A program made the translations under genes and the position numbers. A stretch of DNA of 64,000 nucleotides, taken from NCBI RefSeq assembly GCF_035222375.1, contig NC_085888.1, positions 1,612,001 to 1,676,000 of the forward strand. Reading direction: 5' to 3'. Below, one piece after another: positions 1-12,064 of this stretch. The first letter of the stretch is position 1; every line of letters starts with the position of its first letter. The stretch comes from Podospora pseudocomata (lineage: Eukaryota > Ascomycota > Sordariomycetes > Sordariales > Podosporaceae). The notes beneath the pieces are model-generated. The model saw nothing but the letters and a program-made list of their open reading frames with translations, searched no databases and was not told the origin of the DNA.

Positions 1-3000
1 GGTGGGTTTGGGATTGTCTGTCCACGCCGATGAGTCTTTCCCGTGTGAAGGATGGGAGAAGGATTAACCTGTTATCTGATCCTCTAACCTGAACACCTAG
101 CTAGGTATTGGGCGTGTAAAAGGGACAAGTCAAGATCTAGCCCCCAATGCGTCGAGGTGCACTGTGCAGAGTTGAAACATCTGGGAAGAATAAAAACCGG
201 TAGATGGTAGCTACCTACCTAAGGATGAGGCGCGGTTTGGGGGGGCGTATGTTTGTTCTTTTCTTTCGGGCTACGGATGACGGTGATGGGACTGAAACAT
301 CTCATGAGAGATCTGCCGGGGTGAAACTATCGCGACCGACCGGCTCTCTCCCTGCAGCAGTGTGCGCTTGGGCCACAGCAAGTAAGGTTAAAGGAGGGCA
401 GATGGTGATCCGGGCGTTGGACGTTGAGAAAAGGTTTGGCTCTGGCTTCAGACTGCACAACTCCATCACCGCATCAATGAGTGGTGGGTGGACTTATCCA
501 GCCCTACAAGTGGGTTTGCCCTCTGCCCAACCCAACCAACCCAACGAACTTCACCTTTCACAGCCTCTTCCAGCCGCCGGCCGAGTGAAAGTGCGAAATG
601 GGGGTTGGGCAAAGTTGTCTGCCCTTTCCTGAACAAACAATCACTATCACACCTTGACGGCGTCAAACATTTCCACCGGATTTTCTGCTCGGTGCCGGGA
701 CATGTACATCACCGAACCCTCCCGTCAGCTCCAACCCCCAGAAGGATGACGCCGGTGGTCGGTAACCCCGTCCCGTCCCATCCCAATCGTGCATCCATCT
801 CTTGCAGCAAATCCTCGTGGTGTGGCTTTCTTTCTTTCTTTCTTTCTCTTTTCCGGGTGTGAACGACAAGACTGCGCCTCAATCTTGCTCACCACACTCA
901 CGCTCTCTGCCCCTGCGGCACAGCATCTTTACCACGTTCTTTCCCAGCGGCGGCGGAAGTTGTGTGTGCTACTACAGCAGGTCAGATTTTCCCAGACCCC
1001 TATTTTGGGGCGCGGGGGTGGTTGTTTGTACCACTCTCGCTGGTAAGGACAGGCCGAAGATGACGGTGCTTGGTACTATATACTTTCTGGTGCAGACTTG
1101 GGACCAAGGGATTTTGGGTTTAACGCAGCTGCCTTGGATGGATTGGATGAATGGTGAACGAAAACAAGGCTGCGACAGTGTGCTACCAGCCAGTGGTTGT
1201 TGCCCTCAGGCACAGCATGTTGTGTCGCGTGAGAAGATGGAAAAATTAGGCGCACACGCACGCCTCATGCTTTGCTCGGTCTTGGGGGGGACGCGGACGG
1301 CAGCTCAGAAAAGGTAACGCTGGGGGGACTATATATGCCAGTGGTTTTATTGGTGGTACCATACTACCCTACCTACTATGATCATCCAATTCTCGGTGGG
1401 TTTCGGGGGTGCAGGTTTGCCCTCGTGGTAGGTATGTTTGGGCCAGAGCCTTGTATTCTTGATGGTGTTGGGGGTGGTAAGTGTTATTTTGTTTGGCTTT
1501 CATCTTCTGTTTGGGTATGATGCCTGTCCTGTCCTCCATCTTCTGGAGTTTTGGCTGGAAACTAGAGACGGGAAGACCCCAAGCCTTCCGAGTAGAGTGC
1601 CATTGATGCTCGCTCCGGCTTCGGTTGGGGTTATTCGGGTAAAGACGAGTTGGCAGCCCTTCCATCACTGTGGCCTGGCGTTGCTGGGTGGGATTGCACG
1701 TTGAAAGGGGTTGCATTGGAAGCCTTCCTTTCTCTGTCCGGTTACGCTCTTCAGCCGTGTGTCGACCTGCATCCGTGGCCTCTCGCATGCACACACCACC
1801 TGGTCTGAGGATGTGGCTGCCGACTGTCCCGTGGGAGGGGGAAAGGAAACAATTGGGAAGGTGCATTATCTGGCCTGGGGAATCCATGGGATGGCCCGCA
1901 GGTGGTTTCCACTGATGAATATGGGGCGTTTGGGGGAGGTTTGTGGGATCGAGGCTGAGCAGAAGGGAAAGGTTCAGCTTCAGCCTTATGGGATCGGTGG
2001 TGGCGTTAGGTGAGTCTTTGGGGGATTGTTTCATGTTTCTTGATGGATGTGAGGATCAGATATCAGATTGTGGCTGAGATACCTGAGTGTAGAGCTGTAG
2101 ATGGGATTCTGTCTTCCCCATGGAAGGTGCTGCTTGGGGTCCAGCTGAAGTATAACGTTGAGGTGCTTGTCTGTACTCCGGTCAAGTAAGGTTCGAGAAC
2201 CGAGGTACCTAGACTAGAGAAACAAAAGATGAGCTGAAGGCTAGCTACGACCCCTCATCTGCTGGAAGCAGGTAAATATTGACGGCAGTCCTGGTCCGTG
2301 AGATGTGCGGGTTTGCTCATGGGGCAGAAGTAGCCTCTGCAGAGCCTCTTCATCCTACCTTGCCTGACCTACCTATCTGGACGGACTCCAAGCTTCATCA
2401 GAAGCATCTGACAATCAATACTGCACCGCGATCGTATCCGATGTGCACACATTTTACCATACTCAAGCTCTGGTGTCCTCTTTCACGGCGTCACCCTTCG
2501 ACCCCAAAACATCCTCTCATACCAACTTTGCACCATCTCACACAGCCTTCTGGAATCCGTCGCCAAAGTGTAAAGCGCCCAAGTTGACTCACCGAACATA
2601 CCCAAAGTTCGCCACAAGCACTATCGCACAATCCCAGCCTTGTGATAATCTCATCCCTATGATCATCACCTCAACCGCCCATGTTTGGTGCAAGAACTAC
2701 CCACGCACCACATCCACACATATAGTGCTTGCTGACAGTGTGTGCTCAGCGGGCGGCTAACGTTGAACCAAAACCCTCAGCATCGCCCCAAATTAGTGCC
2801 GCCAAAAATGTCGTGCATATCCAACTTTGCTGCACCCTCGTGGAACAGAGCCAATCAGCGAGGCCGTGTGACTGTGATCTGCCTGTGATTCGCCGTGATG
2901 GGTGTTCACACCATTCTTTTTTTGCTGTTGCGCAAAAAACTTCTTTTTCCATTCCTGGGTATTTAGGGTGGGTGATAGATTGGGGTGGTGATGATGCGTG

Positions 3001-4957
3001 CGCGTCTATGTTGCCAGTGAGGTGAAGGGGTGTTGGTGATGGTGACTCTTGTGAGATCCAGATTTAGGGGTTGTCATGCTGCGCTTCCTTGCCATGTCTA
3101 CGGTGTTATTCACCTCACGGATGATTGACAATATCTTCAAGGTAACCTGGGGAAAAGTGAAGTTCAAGTTTGCTGAATCATCCCATCTCCAGGCTTCCTT
3201 CCCTCTTCACACCCACACGATGAAACCCGAAACTTGGAACATCGCAGTCCCAGCACCGCCATCTCGTGCTCGCACTTACATAATCCTTCTAGAAGGGAAA
3301 AACAGCCACACACAACTCTAGGTAACCTATCCACGAGCATGCCTTCAAGACTGCATGTCAGGAATTGTGCAGAGAAACTAGCCTGCTTATGTATTTTTAG
3401 GTGTGGGAGAGACACAAGATCTGGGTTTAGTCAGTATGACGGTGTCTCCTCAACCACAGGCTTACCGGGTGCTGCTGTTGGGCTAGGCGCAGTGCAGTAG
3501 CAGCGTTGCAATGGAAGCGCGATCGTTGAAGGAGGGGTCAGTATGTACACCCCCCCTTCCAACATTCCCCCTCCTCTCTCCAAGGTGAAGGCGTGCGCGG
3601 ACGTCCAACTCCGTACTCTGGTTGGAGAAAGGAAAGTATTCCCCCATCGTGAATGTATGGCAGCGTACTGTTTTTCACACACGGTGCTGTCCTCTTAGGG
3701 GTTGACCTCCACAGAGAGATGATAATATGTTGCCTCTTTACCGCTTCTGGCGGATGTCTCGGTTACGATGCTGACCTGCCTCCTAATAATTACTCGGCCT
3801 TCACTCCTTTTGTTGCCGGATTCACCAACAGACCGAGCACCGAGAGAGTTCTCAACGGGTGCCGGCAGCACTTGTCTCATTCTCACGTTGCAGCTGATGG
3901 CCGATGATATTGCAGACTGACCGGATCGAGGGCCGATGTGATATGCCGTGCTCAGCGGGAACTTGCCAGAAATTTAGATTCATGAACCACGAACTGCATG
4001 CAGTGTCCCGCAGGCAAAGTAGGTAGGAAAGTTCAGGCGCCTCACCCCAAGCTCACAAAATCGTACTTCTTCTACTGCTGCCCAGCACCTCGCTCAGAGC
4101 CCAACCTCGAAGCCACCATAACTGCTCAGCTGATGGCAAACACTGGGCATCTCTTAACGGCTCTTCTGGGCATGCAACAGTTCGTCCGGCGCTTGCTGCA
4201 TGACGTCGTGAGGTTACCCTGTCCAACACTCCATCTCCCCACCCCTGGATTGATTTCGCTGCCCAGTCAGGAGATTTATTACGTCAAATAAAACGAACCC
4301 TTCGCTTTAATTTCTGATCGAAAAAGTCCTGATTCTGATCAAGTTCGGCAAGGAATAGACGCGTTTGGCGAGTAATAAAACTTCAAGATCATGGAGGGCG
4401 GGGTTAGGTCTTGATCGCGGGGGAGGGGCAGACGTGCAGCATGCAACGGAGATCGCCAAACCCCGCAGCTAACCGGAGTAGCCCAGGACCCTAACCCTTG
4501 CTTTTGTCCGTTCCATGTCCTCGCCCCTGAGTGGTACAGGAGGAGTTATCTACTACTACATCGTGACAACAGACAAAGAGCTAGATGCTTCGGTGCAACG
4601 AGAGATACGGTGTCGACTCCAGAAATACCAACAAACTCTACTGTTACAAAACCGCTGTTCAAGATATGAGTGAAGCGAGCTAGGTACGGATAGTGATGGT
4701 GTTATCAACGTTATCTCAGCCCCTGCCATCTATCAAATCAGGTAATGGGGTCGTCAGAAGTGTCAATTATGGTATTATACGTGGGAGAGTTGCCCAGGTG
4801 CCTCTATAAAACCGACCCAGGCAGCTCAGATCCTACTGCCAAGATATTAATTCCTTAATAGTGGGCCTCATTGACTATTCTGACACTATCATGAGCGATT
4901 AAAAAAAAAACCTCACTCCACCACACAACCAAACGAGACAAAAATGGAATGTCACTC
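1..4957. other. Gene-poor 5-kb left flank
   Basis: No reading frame here looks like a protein: all open stretches are short, overlap on several frames and carry no recognisable domain. Visible features are a TTTC microsatellite near 828-850, CCAA-type repeats near 525-545 and pyrimidine-rich stretches. It could be a long upstream region or untranslated leader of a gene lying off the left edge, but the sequence does not prove this. Confidence 0.5.
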
Positions 4958-5038
4958 GACGTGGGCCTGATTCGAACAGACGCTCCCGAAGGAACAAGAT
5001 TTCTAGTCTTGCGCGTTAGACCACTCCGCCACCACGCC
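4958..5038 (-). tRNA. tRNA-Ser (anticodon AGA)
   Basis: Read on the minus strand, the 81-nt sequence folds as a class II tRNA. The acceptor stem GGCGTGG pairs with CCACGTC (one G-U). The D arm is GCGGAGTGGTCTAACGC. The anticodon stem CAAGA/TCTTG holds the loop CTAGAAA with anticodon AGA. A long variable arm (TTCCTTCGGGAG) is as expected for tRNA-Ser, and the T arm GTCTG-TTCGAAT-CAGGC is intact. No intron is present. A T5 run about 15 nt past the 3' end would serve as Pol III terminator. Confidence 0.95.
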
Positions 5039-5512
5039 TTTGAACTTGGTTGAAATGGGTGCCGGAGATGGGAGTTATGTTGGGACTATGCACCCGGATG
5101 ATACACTTCTTTTGCTCGAAGCGGAAAATCTGCACTGCTTTCCATAGCCAACGGCATCTAAACGCTCGTGTTCTTCATCTATTCCACCAGGGTATGAGGG
5201 GTATCTATTTGCGCACCTGAGCACACAGCTGCACCACTTTCTATACACACTCCAGACCCCTGACCTTGGAGCTGTTCTCTCCAAGTTGATGTTCCATTAT
5301 TTCTGAAGCCCAGAATTATCCAACAATGCTTCCATTTCGTACCTGCTTCCTTTCCCCAGAAGCCACTTTTCCCTGGGTATGTATGTAGCTCCATGACAAC
5401 CATCAGCCCCCCCGTGCCAGCAGGTTCAGTCAACAGCCAGCTGGACCCCCTAAACCCGCCCAATTCTCTTCCAACACTGGCCCTACTACCGCCCAGCAGG
5501 ACCGTACAACCG
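5039..5512. other. Intergenic, 3' flank of membrane protein gene
   Basis: Lies between the tRNA-Ser and the stop codon of the membrane protein gene. It probably holds the 3' untranslated region of that gene. No other feature seen. Confidence 0.4.
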
Positions 5513-7828
5513 TCACCAAGCCTTTCCCACCCCAAAGCTTCCCTTTTTCCCCAGCGTGCCCCCTCGGCCTCCTCCATTTCCACTCTGCCCACTCTTCTTC
5601 GACTCAGGACTACCATTGCTACTCCCCCCATTCCCACTCTCATCCCCCCTAAACCCACTATCCTCCGTCCCCCTCGTCACAGGCCTCTTCCCCTTCCCAC
5701 TACCCCCCTCCCCCGCGCTCTCATCCGTATCCCGCCCCCCCAACAAACCCGTCCTAAAACCCCTAACCTCCCGCTCCCTCTCCAATTCCATCTCCCTCCT
5801 CTCCGCCAACCTCAACGGCGGCGGCGGCGGCGTCAACAACGTCCCCAACCCAGGGTACGACTCCCCCCTCACACTCCCATACCCCCCATACCCATACCCA
5901 TACCCATACCCATGCCCATACCCCGAACTAGCAGCCCCACTCAACATACTCTCCCCCCTTTGCTGCCCATTATCATCCCCCAAACTCCCCCTCTCAGAAG
6001 CAATACTCCACTCCCTCTCCTTCTCCCTTCCCCTTTCCGAAGGGGAGTCCACAAAAATAGAATACTCCCCCCCCCTTTCCCCCGACTGAGCGGACAATCT
6101 CCCAGGCGGCAAAGGCCACACCATCCCCTGCCCATACCCAATCCCACTCGATTGCGTTCTTCTTTTGGGTGCGGGCCGGATGACGATTCTGACTTCCCCT
6201 TCGCCTGTCAACCCGCTGTAGGAGCTGTTGGAGGAGGGGCCGGTTGGGACTGTGGGTGCTGGTGCTGATGGCCCCCCGCCAGACATGAGGGGCGGAGGGG
6301 AAGGGGAGAGATGCTGCCGGATCTTTGCTTGGGCTTGTCTTCTTTTGATGACCAGACGGCGGAGGATGAACGCGAGGGCTATGAATAGCAAGAGGGCGAG
6401 GATGATGCCTAGGACTAGAGCGGCTATTTGGGCGGGGGTGAGGGTTGGTTGTTGGGGTGTGAGGGGGGTATTGGGGCCCGCTGTGGGAGTTGGGGAGAGG
6501 GACATTGTTTCCATTCCTGTTGGTTCCATCACGGAAGTGGTGGTGGTTTCTGATGACGGAAAGGTTGTGATGGTGGTGGTGGTGGTGACATCAGTAAAAG
6601 ATGCCAAAGTGGTTGGCGCCGGGGAAGAGGGGGTGGCTGAACTTAGAGCCGGAGAATCGGTGGGGAGTGGTTCCGTGGGCTCTGTTAGGTTTGTGGTCTC
6701 TGTTGAGTCTGTTGGTGCGAGAGAAGTAGCTGACTCTGAACCGGTCGTTGAGGAGGGTGTGGGTTCTATTGGGGACTGGTCCATCGGTACTGTAGCCTCC
6801 GGTACGGTCGTTGTGCTCGAGGACAAAGGTCTAAAGACGGTTGTGGTGATGAAGACTGTGGTAGCTGCGTTGGGAGCCGCCAGCGTGGTTGAGAAAACGA
6901 TATTAGTAAGTGTTCTTGTCGTGACACCAGGAACAAAGACCGTCGTTCTGATCACGACCGTGGAAGTGAGCGTTGCCTCTTGCCGTTTCCCGACCGCAAC
7001 TCTGACTCCCATATACTCTCTGCTCGGTATTGGGGTTGTACGGGGTTCCGGACTGCTAGTGGGCGCCAGGACAAGACGCGTTTGAACCGGCGTAATCTCA
7101 ACAGGGCTTCCAAAGGTTCGTTTTGCCCTCCTTACGAAAGACGTTACAGTAACCGTCGAAGTAGCTGTACGCTGTGTTGGATTAATAAAAGTGAGAAGCT
7201 GGGTGCTGGTAATAATAGCAAGTCTGGTCTCTGCAAAGGAGGTGACCGTGCTGGTGATGGTTTGTGTGACGGTGATAATGGCCAAACTGGATGCTGCCGG
7301 CAGCGGTCTGCTGTCGTTGTTAGTTTTCAACTGCCTGTCTGGATATTAGTTGCGGGAAGTAACTTACATCGAAGCAGCTGTCTGAACACAGTCACTCTCG
7401 TCACATGTGACACCGGCCGCTGAACAGCATGCTGCTTCTCCAGTCGGCAACATGCAGCATCCAATCTCTTCCAGGCAGTCGATTGTTGTGCCATTTTTGC
7501 CTTGACACACAGCCCGTGTCGAATCGGCATCACCTGTTGTATCTTTTGTGTTTTCTCTCCTTCTCCTTGGTCGTCTTGATGAAGATTCTGTAGTTTTCTC
7601 GCTGAGGGACCTAGAACTATCCGTTGGCCTCGTGTAACTGTCTCCCAATTGCCCAATTCTCCCCATAGCTCTTTGATGCTTTGTCTCGCCATTTACCAAA
7701 TTGTGTGCTTTTATTCGTATATCACCAAGAACTAGCTCAGATGAGGGACCTGAGAGCCGTTCAGTATTCCCAAGCGCCGCAGTTGTGAGTCCCAGGACGA
7801 GGCTGCCCAAGGTTTTCAACATCAACAT
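5513..7828 (-). CDS. Ser/Thr-rich single-pass membrane protein, function unknown
   Basis: Two exons (7828-7368 and 7310-5513) give about 752 residues. The donor is GTAAGT; the acceptor follows a CTAAC branch site, and the frame is restored exactly. The N-terminus MLMLKTLGSLVLGLTTAALG is a signal peptide. A Cys-rich segment (residues about 108-150, with CC pairs) follows, then about 300 residues rich in Ser/Thr/Val with repeated TVT motifs, likely O-glycosylated. One membrane helix (ALVLGIILALLLFIALAFIL) precedes a Gly/Ser-rich cytoplasmic tail with a GYGYGYGYG tract. The architecture resembles fungal cell-wall sensors or mucins, but no named Cys domain was recognised. The 5' part of the coding strand is C-rich and the tail G-rich. 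Function is inferred only from architecture. Confidence 0.8.
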
Positions 7829-9933
7829 ATGGCATTATGGGCCCGAGTACCTTGTGCTGAAGAGGTGAAGCTCCTAGAAGCTAGAAGGAAATGAAAAAGA
7901 GTGGAAGCCTTGCTGGTCAGTGCCGGCGTAGATAAATATCGACTGTGGTCAGAAAGAAACGCAATGAACGGACATCAAGCCTCGTGTGGGGAGAACGAGA
8001 TAGATCGGCTTGATGAGATAGGGCGAAAGAGAAAATAGGAACATTCCGGGGAATGTGGGGGATATGGCGTGGAGGATAGGTGTTTCCCACGGTAGCGGAA
8101 CCGTCGTGATGGTGCCTTGCACTCTGCACTCCGCATCAGGTGTCGATCTCAGAACGATAGAAAAAGATGGGAAGAGACTGCTTCCTTGATCCGAAATGAC
8201 GCCAAGCTGTCGACCGAAGCTCAAGAACGACGTGCAACTGAAGCTGGGTAGCCAAGGCATGATGTGTGAGGGCGATCGCGGAGCCACAGTGATCTGGTAC
8301 CACAGATTCGTGGTCGGAGCAGCCAGTGGGAGCCTTGGTTGGCACTGAACCAGCCTTCTTGTGGTCAGGCTCTGACCGGCATCCGAAGCCTCATCAAGCT
8401 TCTGGAAGCTTGATGAACGGGAAAGCCTATTAATGCTGGGGTACGAGCCGCTGCTGTATGAATGAGATCAAGGGGTGGTGGTCGATAGATGCGATGGCCA
8501 GGGGTGGTTGACCTAGACATCCGATCTATTGCTATGCACAGGTGACAGCCCAGGCCTGTCACTGGTGTCGATATCTTCGCCCTGGCCGACTGAATATCGA
8601 GAAGCTGCGACTGATGACATCGCGACGTTGATAGGAGCTGTCATGATCCCAGGCCATCTGCTGGCCGCATATGCATCTTCAATGTTTGTGCATTCTCTCG
8701 CAGGTTCGCAAGTGAACCACTTGTGTGGATATCATCTTGGAGTGGAGCTGTCGTCTGAGCGCTCTTGACCGGCGGGTGCCGGCATATAGCGATGGTGATG
8801 AGATGACATGCGGTCAGATCTCGCAGCTGCAGGTGTTGCGGTTCATGCGGGGGGCCGGGTGCATCGGATCCGATCGTATACTTCCTGATCCCTGTCGAGG
8901 TCAGAAAGCGGCTTGTCGATGTGTTTTGCCTTCTTGTTGGACAGTAAATAAAAAGAGCAAAGTTTGTCCACGGGATCTCCAAGTTGTCGAGAAAGCTACT
9001 GCCCTGAGTTCCTTGGCGAGCGAGGATACGTTTATCTCGGTTCACGCTCAATGAGGGCATAACTGGCATGACACACGCCGTCCGAGTCACACGGGTGAGA
9101 TAGCACTAAGAGCGCCTTTCTCGTGCTCGATTTTGAGCACTTTCAATTGTTGAGCTTTTCCTGAGCCAATATGCCGCCAGTCACCTTGCCGACAATGACG
9201 ATGTCGAGACAACGGACCTAGCCGAGCAAAAGGTCTACTCCAAGTTAACTTTGTTGTCAGGCACAGTTTAGTACCGTTGCTATGGCCGGGAACTGCAAGT
9301 CCTTGTGCTGATAGTTCTCAAGCCGTGATGCTGAGCGGCTGCGTGATCGACGAAGATCAGACAAGGTCCCGAGTCCCCGGAAGGGTACCAACGCCAACAC
9401 GACCAGACTATTGCATGATGTCAGCAAGCTTCTAGAACTCCCAAACTCATTCTCTGCCATAAAACCACATTATAAATCGAACCGAGTTTGTGAACCTGAT
9501 TTGGATTTGCTTTTCCCTCCTCACCACAAAAAGCCGTCCCCTAGACCTCGTCCAGAGATGCGCCCCTCCAGTTCGTAGCTCATCACCATGCCCGCTACCT
9601 ACATAATGTACAGTATTAAAAACACAAGGTGGGGCCGTGGCAGTTCTAAACCAATGCATAGCTGATGAAATGCTCCTCGCCGCCCAAATTCTACCCAAAA
9701 ATATCCCTCATAACGCCTGGCCTGCCCGCCGCATGCACGCCCGCCTGCCTGCCCCATTTTTTAAAAAAAACAAAAGTCGAGTGAAGATGTTGTGTACAAT
9801 GCGGTAGATGGCCAGGCTGTGGTGCAAGTGTCGTCTTTCGATACCGTCTTTCGAGCAGTCGTTGTCAGTCGTCTTGGCCCAACCTGTTACCCATTCGCTC
9901 GATATGTCGTTCCCCCTGGAGAAAGAAAACGTC
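7829..9933. other. Intergenic, nothing recognised
   Basis: About 2.1 kb between the start of the membrane protein gene and the 3' end of PAM16. Open frames are short and unlike any family. Presumably promoter of the leftward membrane protein gene plus the PAM16 3' region. Confidence 0.4.
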
Positions 9934-10417
9934 TTATTTCTTATCCTTGTACAGCTTTGGATTCCACCCCTCTTTTACCTCGGCCTCTTGCTCCGCCTTC
10001 TCCATATGTGGGCGCACCTCGGCCTCGATCCTTTCCCTCGCGCGCAGGATCTTGCTCTGCAGGTAGAATGAACCGCCCTTTTTGGGGTCGTTGTTGTCAA
10101 ACAAGCGCTTGAATCGCTCCATGACCTCCTCCATATTGGCTTCCCCCTTTTGTGGTGGCTTGACGTTGAGGATCTTGCAGGCTTCGTCGAGGGTCATGCC
10201 GCTGCTGAGGCTGGCGCGGCCGGTGGTGCCATTGCCGGACTGGGCCTGGGCGCGTTGGTAGGCCGACGAGGCGGCGGCTTGCTTGTAGGCTTCGGCGAAG
10301 GAGCGGCCGAGAACGCGGGTGCCGATGAGGACGACTTGGGTTATGAGGCGGTAGGCCTGGGCGGGGTGTTGGTTAGTTGCAAGGGTGGTGAGAACAAGGT
10401 ATGCCGATGCTTACCAT
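9934..10417 (-). CDS. PAM16: Mitochondrial import motor subunit Tim16/Pam16
   Basis: About 141 residues, the usual family length. Exon 1 is only the ATG (10417-10415); intron 10414-10357 has donor GTAAGC, branch CTAAC and acceptor CCAG; exon 2 is 10356-9934. The protein starts M-AYRLITQVVLIG, the conserved hydrophobic N-terminus of Pam16. It continues with an Ala/Gln-rich linker and the degenerate J-like domain containing MTLDEACKILNV and FKRLFDNNDPKKGGSFYLQSK. The HPD motif of true J proteins is replaced by the DNDPKKG-type loop, as known for Pam16. Family role: matrix-side partner of Pam18 in the presequence translocase motor, which tunes Hsp70 activity. It is divergent from YIP1. Confidence 0.96.
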
Positions 10418-11048
10418 TTTGAACTACAAGCAGGCGTCGGCGACCTTGTAAGCCTTCCTTGTGTTGAGTGAGAGTGAGGGAGGAGAGAAGGTAGCGGTGA
10501 GATTGTGTGGTCGTCGGCGGCAATGGGTGGTGGTGGTGGTGGTAGTGGTGTGGAAATTCACAGAAGCGACAGCAACATGACCGAACCCATGCTTCGAAAA
10601 ATTGTCCGCCTTCGAGATGCCGCGCCGCCGATTGCCGGCAAGCTGTTGTGACAGCTGTTTAAATCGTAGCCAACAGTTGGCAACAGCCCGTCTTGGCACC
10701 CTTCACGCTTGGCCCGTCCCGCCAAGCGGCTTGGTGACGCCGCCTGGCCAGTGCTGGCGCAGGGAGCTTGACATCTGAAAGATGCAACATCGCAACTTTG
10801 TCAGTTAACAATCCTGGTCATTGTCCACGCAATTGTCCACCACCACGCTCTTTACTGACACATCACGAGCGATACCGAGAGCTTCAAAGACTAACGAGTC
10901 GACAATCAGCATCCAACTCGACAACCTCGAGTGACCTCCACGACCGAGTAACTTGCATGCATACAGCTCCCCCGTCAACGATCCCCTGAACACGACATAC
11001 GAACAGGGACACCAGATCACCACATCGCGAACACTCGAAGCCCCAAAA
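10418..11048. promoter_or_regulatory. Divergent promoter region PAM16 / YIP1
   Basis: About 630 bp separate the two start codons, so both upstream regions must lie here. It holds a CCA/TGG-type trinucleotide repeat near 10525-10545. No binding site was recognised with confidence. Confidence 0.5.
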
Positions 11049-12064
11049 ATGTCAAATTACTACGGCGGCGGCCCCGCCCAGCCAAACCCCGGCCTCCAGT
11101 TCTACCAGTCCAACTACGCACAACCAGTATCTGGCCACGCGACCCCATCACAAGCATCCTACGGCTATGGCGGTCCCTCCTCCGGCGGCTTCGGCAGCAG
11201 CTTCACCTCTGGCTTCGCCGGCGCCCCAGGAGTATCAGGCCGCATGGACGAGCAAGGTGGGCTAAGAACAGGCTGGCTCGCCGCCTTTTCAGCAGAGGGG
11301 TACGACGGGGAGCCGCCCTTATTGGAGGAGTTGGGGGTATCATTCACAAAGATCCAGCGCAAGGTCAGCAGCCCACAACTCACCATCTCTCAGGCATGAT
11401 CAAACTAACATATTTACTCCCCAGACCTTCGCCGTCCTAAACCCCTTCTCCCGCGTAGACCAACACCTAATGGACGACTCCGACCTCGCCGGTCCCGTCC
11501 TCTTCTTCTTCCTTGTACGTCCCCCCTCCCTTTCACCCCCCCCATCCTTTTCTAACCTGTTTCTCCCAGTTTGGAACCTTCCTCATGCTCTCCGGCTCCG
11601 TCCACTTCGGCTTCATCTACGGCCTCGCCGTCCTCGGCTCAGTATCCCTCCACACAATCCTCTCCCTCATGGCACCCCCCGTCGACCCCTCCACCGCCGT
11701 TCCCTCCGCCCCCGGTCAATCATCCTACCCCGGCGCGCCCGTCCACCACCACTCCCAGTCCCAATCCGGTGCCACGACCACATTGACGTTTGCCCGATCC
11801 GCCTCGGTATTGGGGTACTGTCTCCTCCCACTGGTAGCCACCTCCCTAGTCGGAATCGTCATGCCCATGGCGACACCCCTCGGGATTTTCTTGACTACCT
11901 TGGCGGTGTTATGGAGCAGTTATGCCGCCAGTGGAATCTTTTGCTCGGTGGGGGGGATGAACAGGCAGAGGTTTTTGGTGGCGTATCCGTTGGCGTTGTT
12001 TTATGTCGGGTTTGGGATCATGGGCGTTTTTAGTAGCAGGGGGGGGAAGGCAGGGAAGGCGTAG
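11049..12064 (+). CDS. YIP1: Yip1-family Golgi membrane protein
   Basis: Three exons (11049-11363, 11425-11514, 11570-12064) give 299 residues. Both introns have GT..AG ends, with CTAAC branch sites. The first 85 residues are Gly/Ser/Tyr/Gln-rich and disordered. The Yip1 domain follows: the conserved PPLLEELG motif at about residue 90, then FAVLNPF and DLAGP at the next junction, and then several membrane helices (GTFLMLSGSVHFGFIYG; YCLLPLVATSLVGIVMP; FLTTLAVLWSSYAASGIF; FLVAYPLALFYVGFGIMGVF). Family role: partner of Rab/Ypt GTPases in COPII vesicle formation and ER-Golgi transport. Codons are mainly C-ending in the first two exons and G-ending near the end. Confidence 0.95.

Noticed and set aside
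1369-2034. A 221-codon minus-strand open frame in the left flank
   Set aside because: No domain, biased mixed composition, overlapping open frames on the other strand and no ATG/intron context typical of the neighbouring genes.
5393-6268. A long Pro-rich plus-strand open frame
   Set aside because: It is the antisense shadow of the Gly/Ser-rich tail of the membrane protein gene; the C-rich strand gives few stops.
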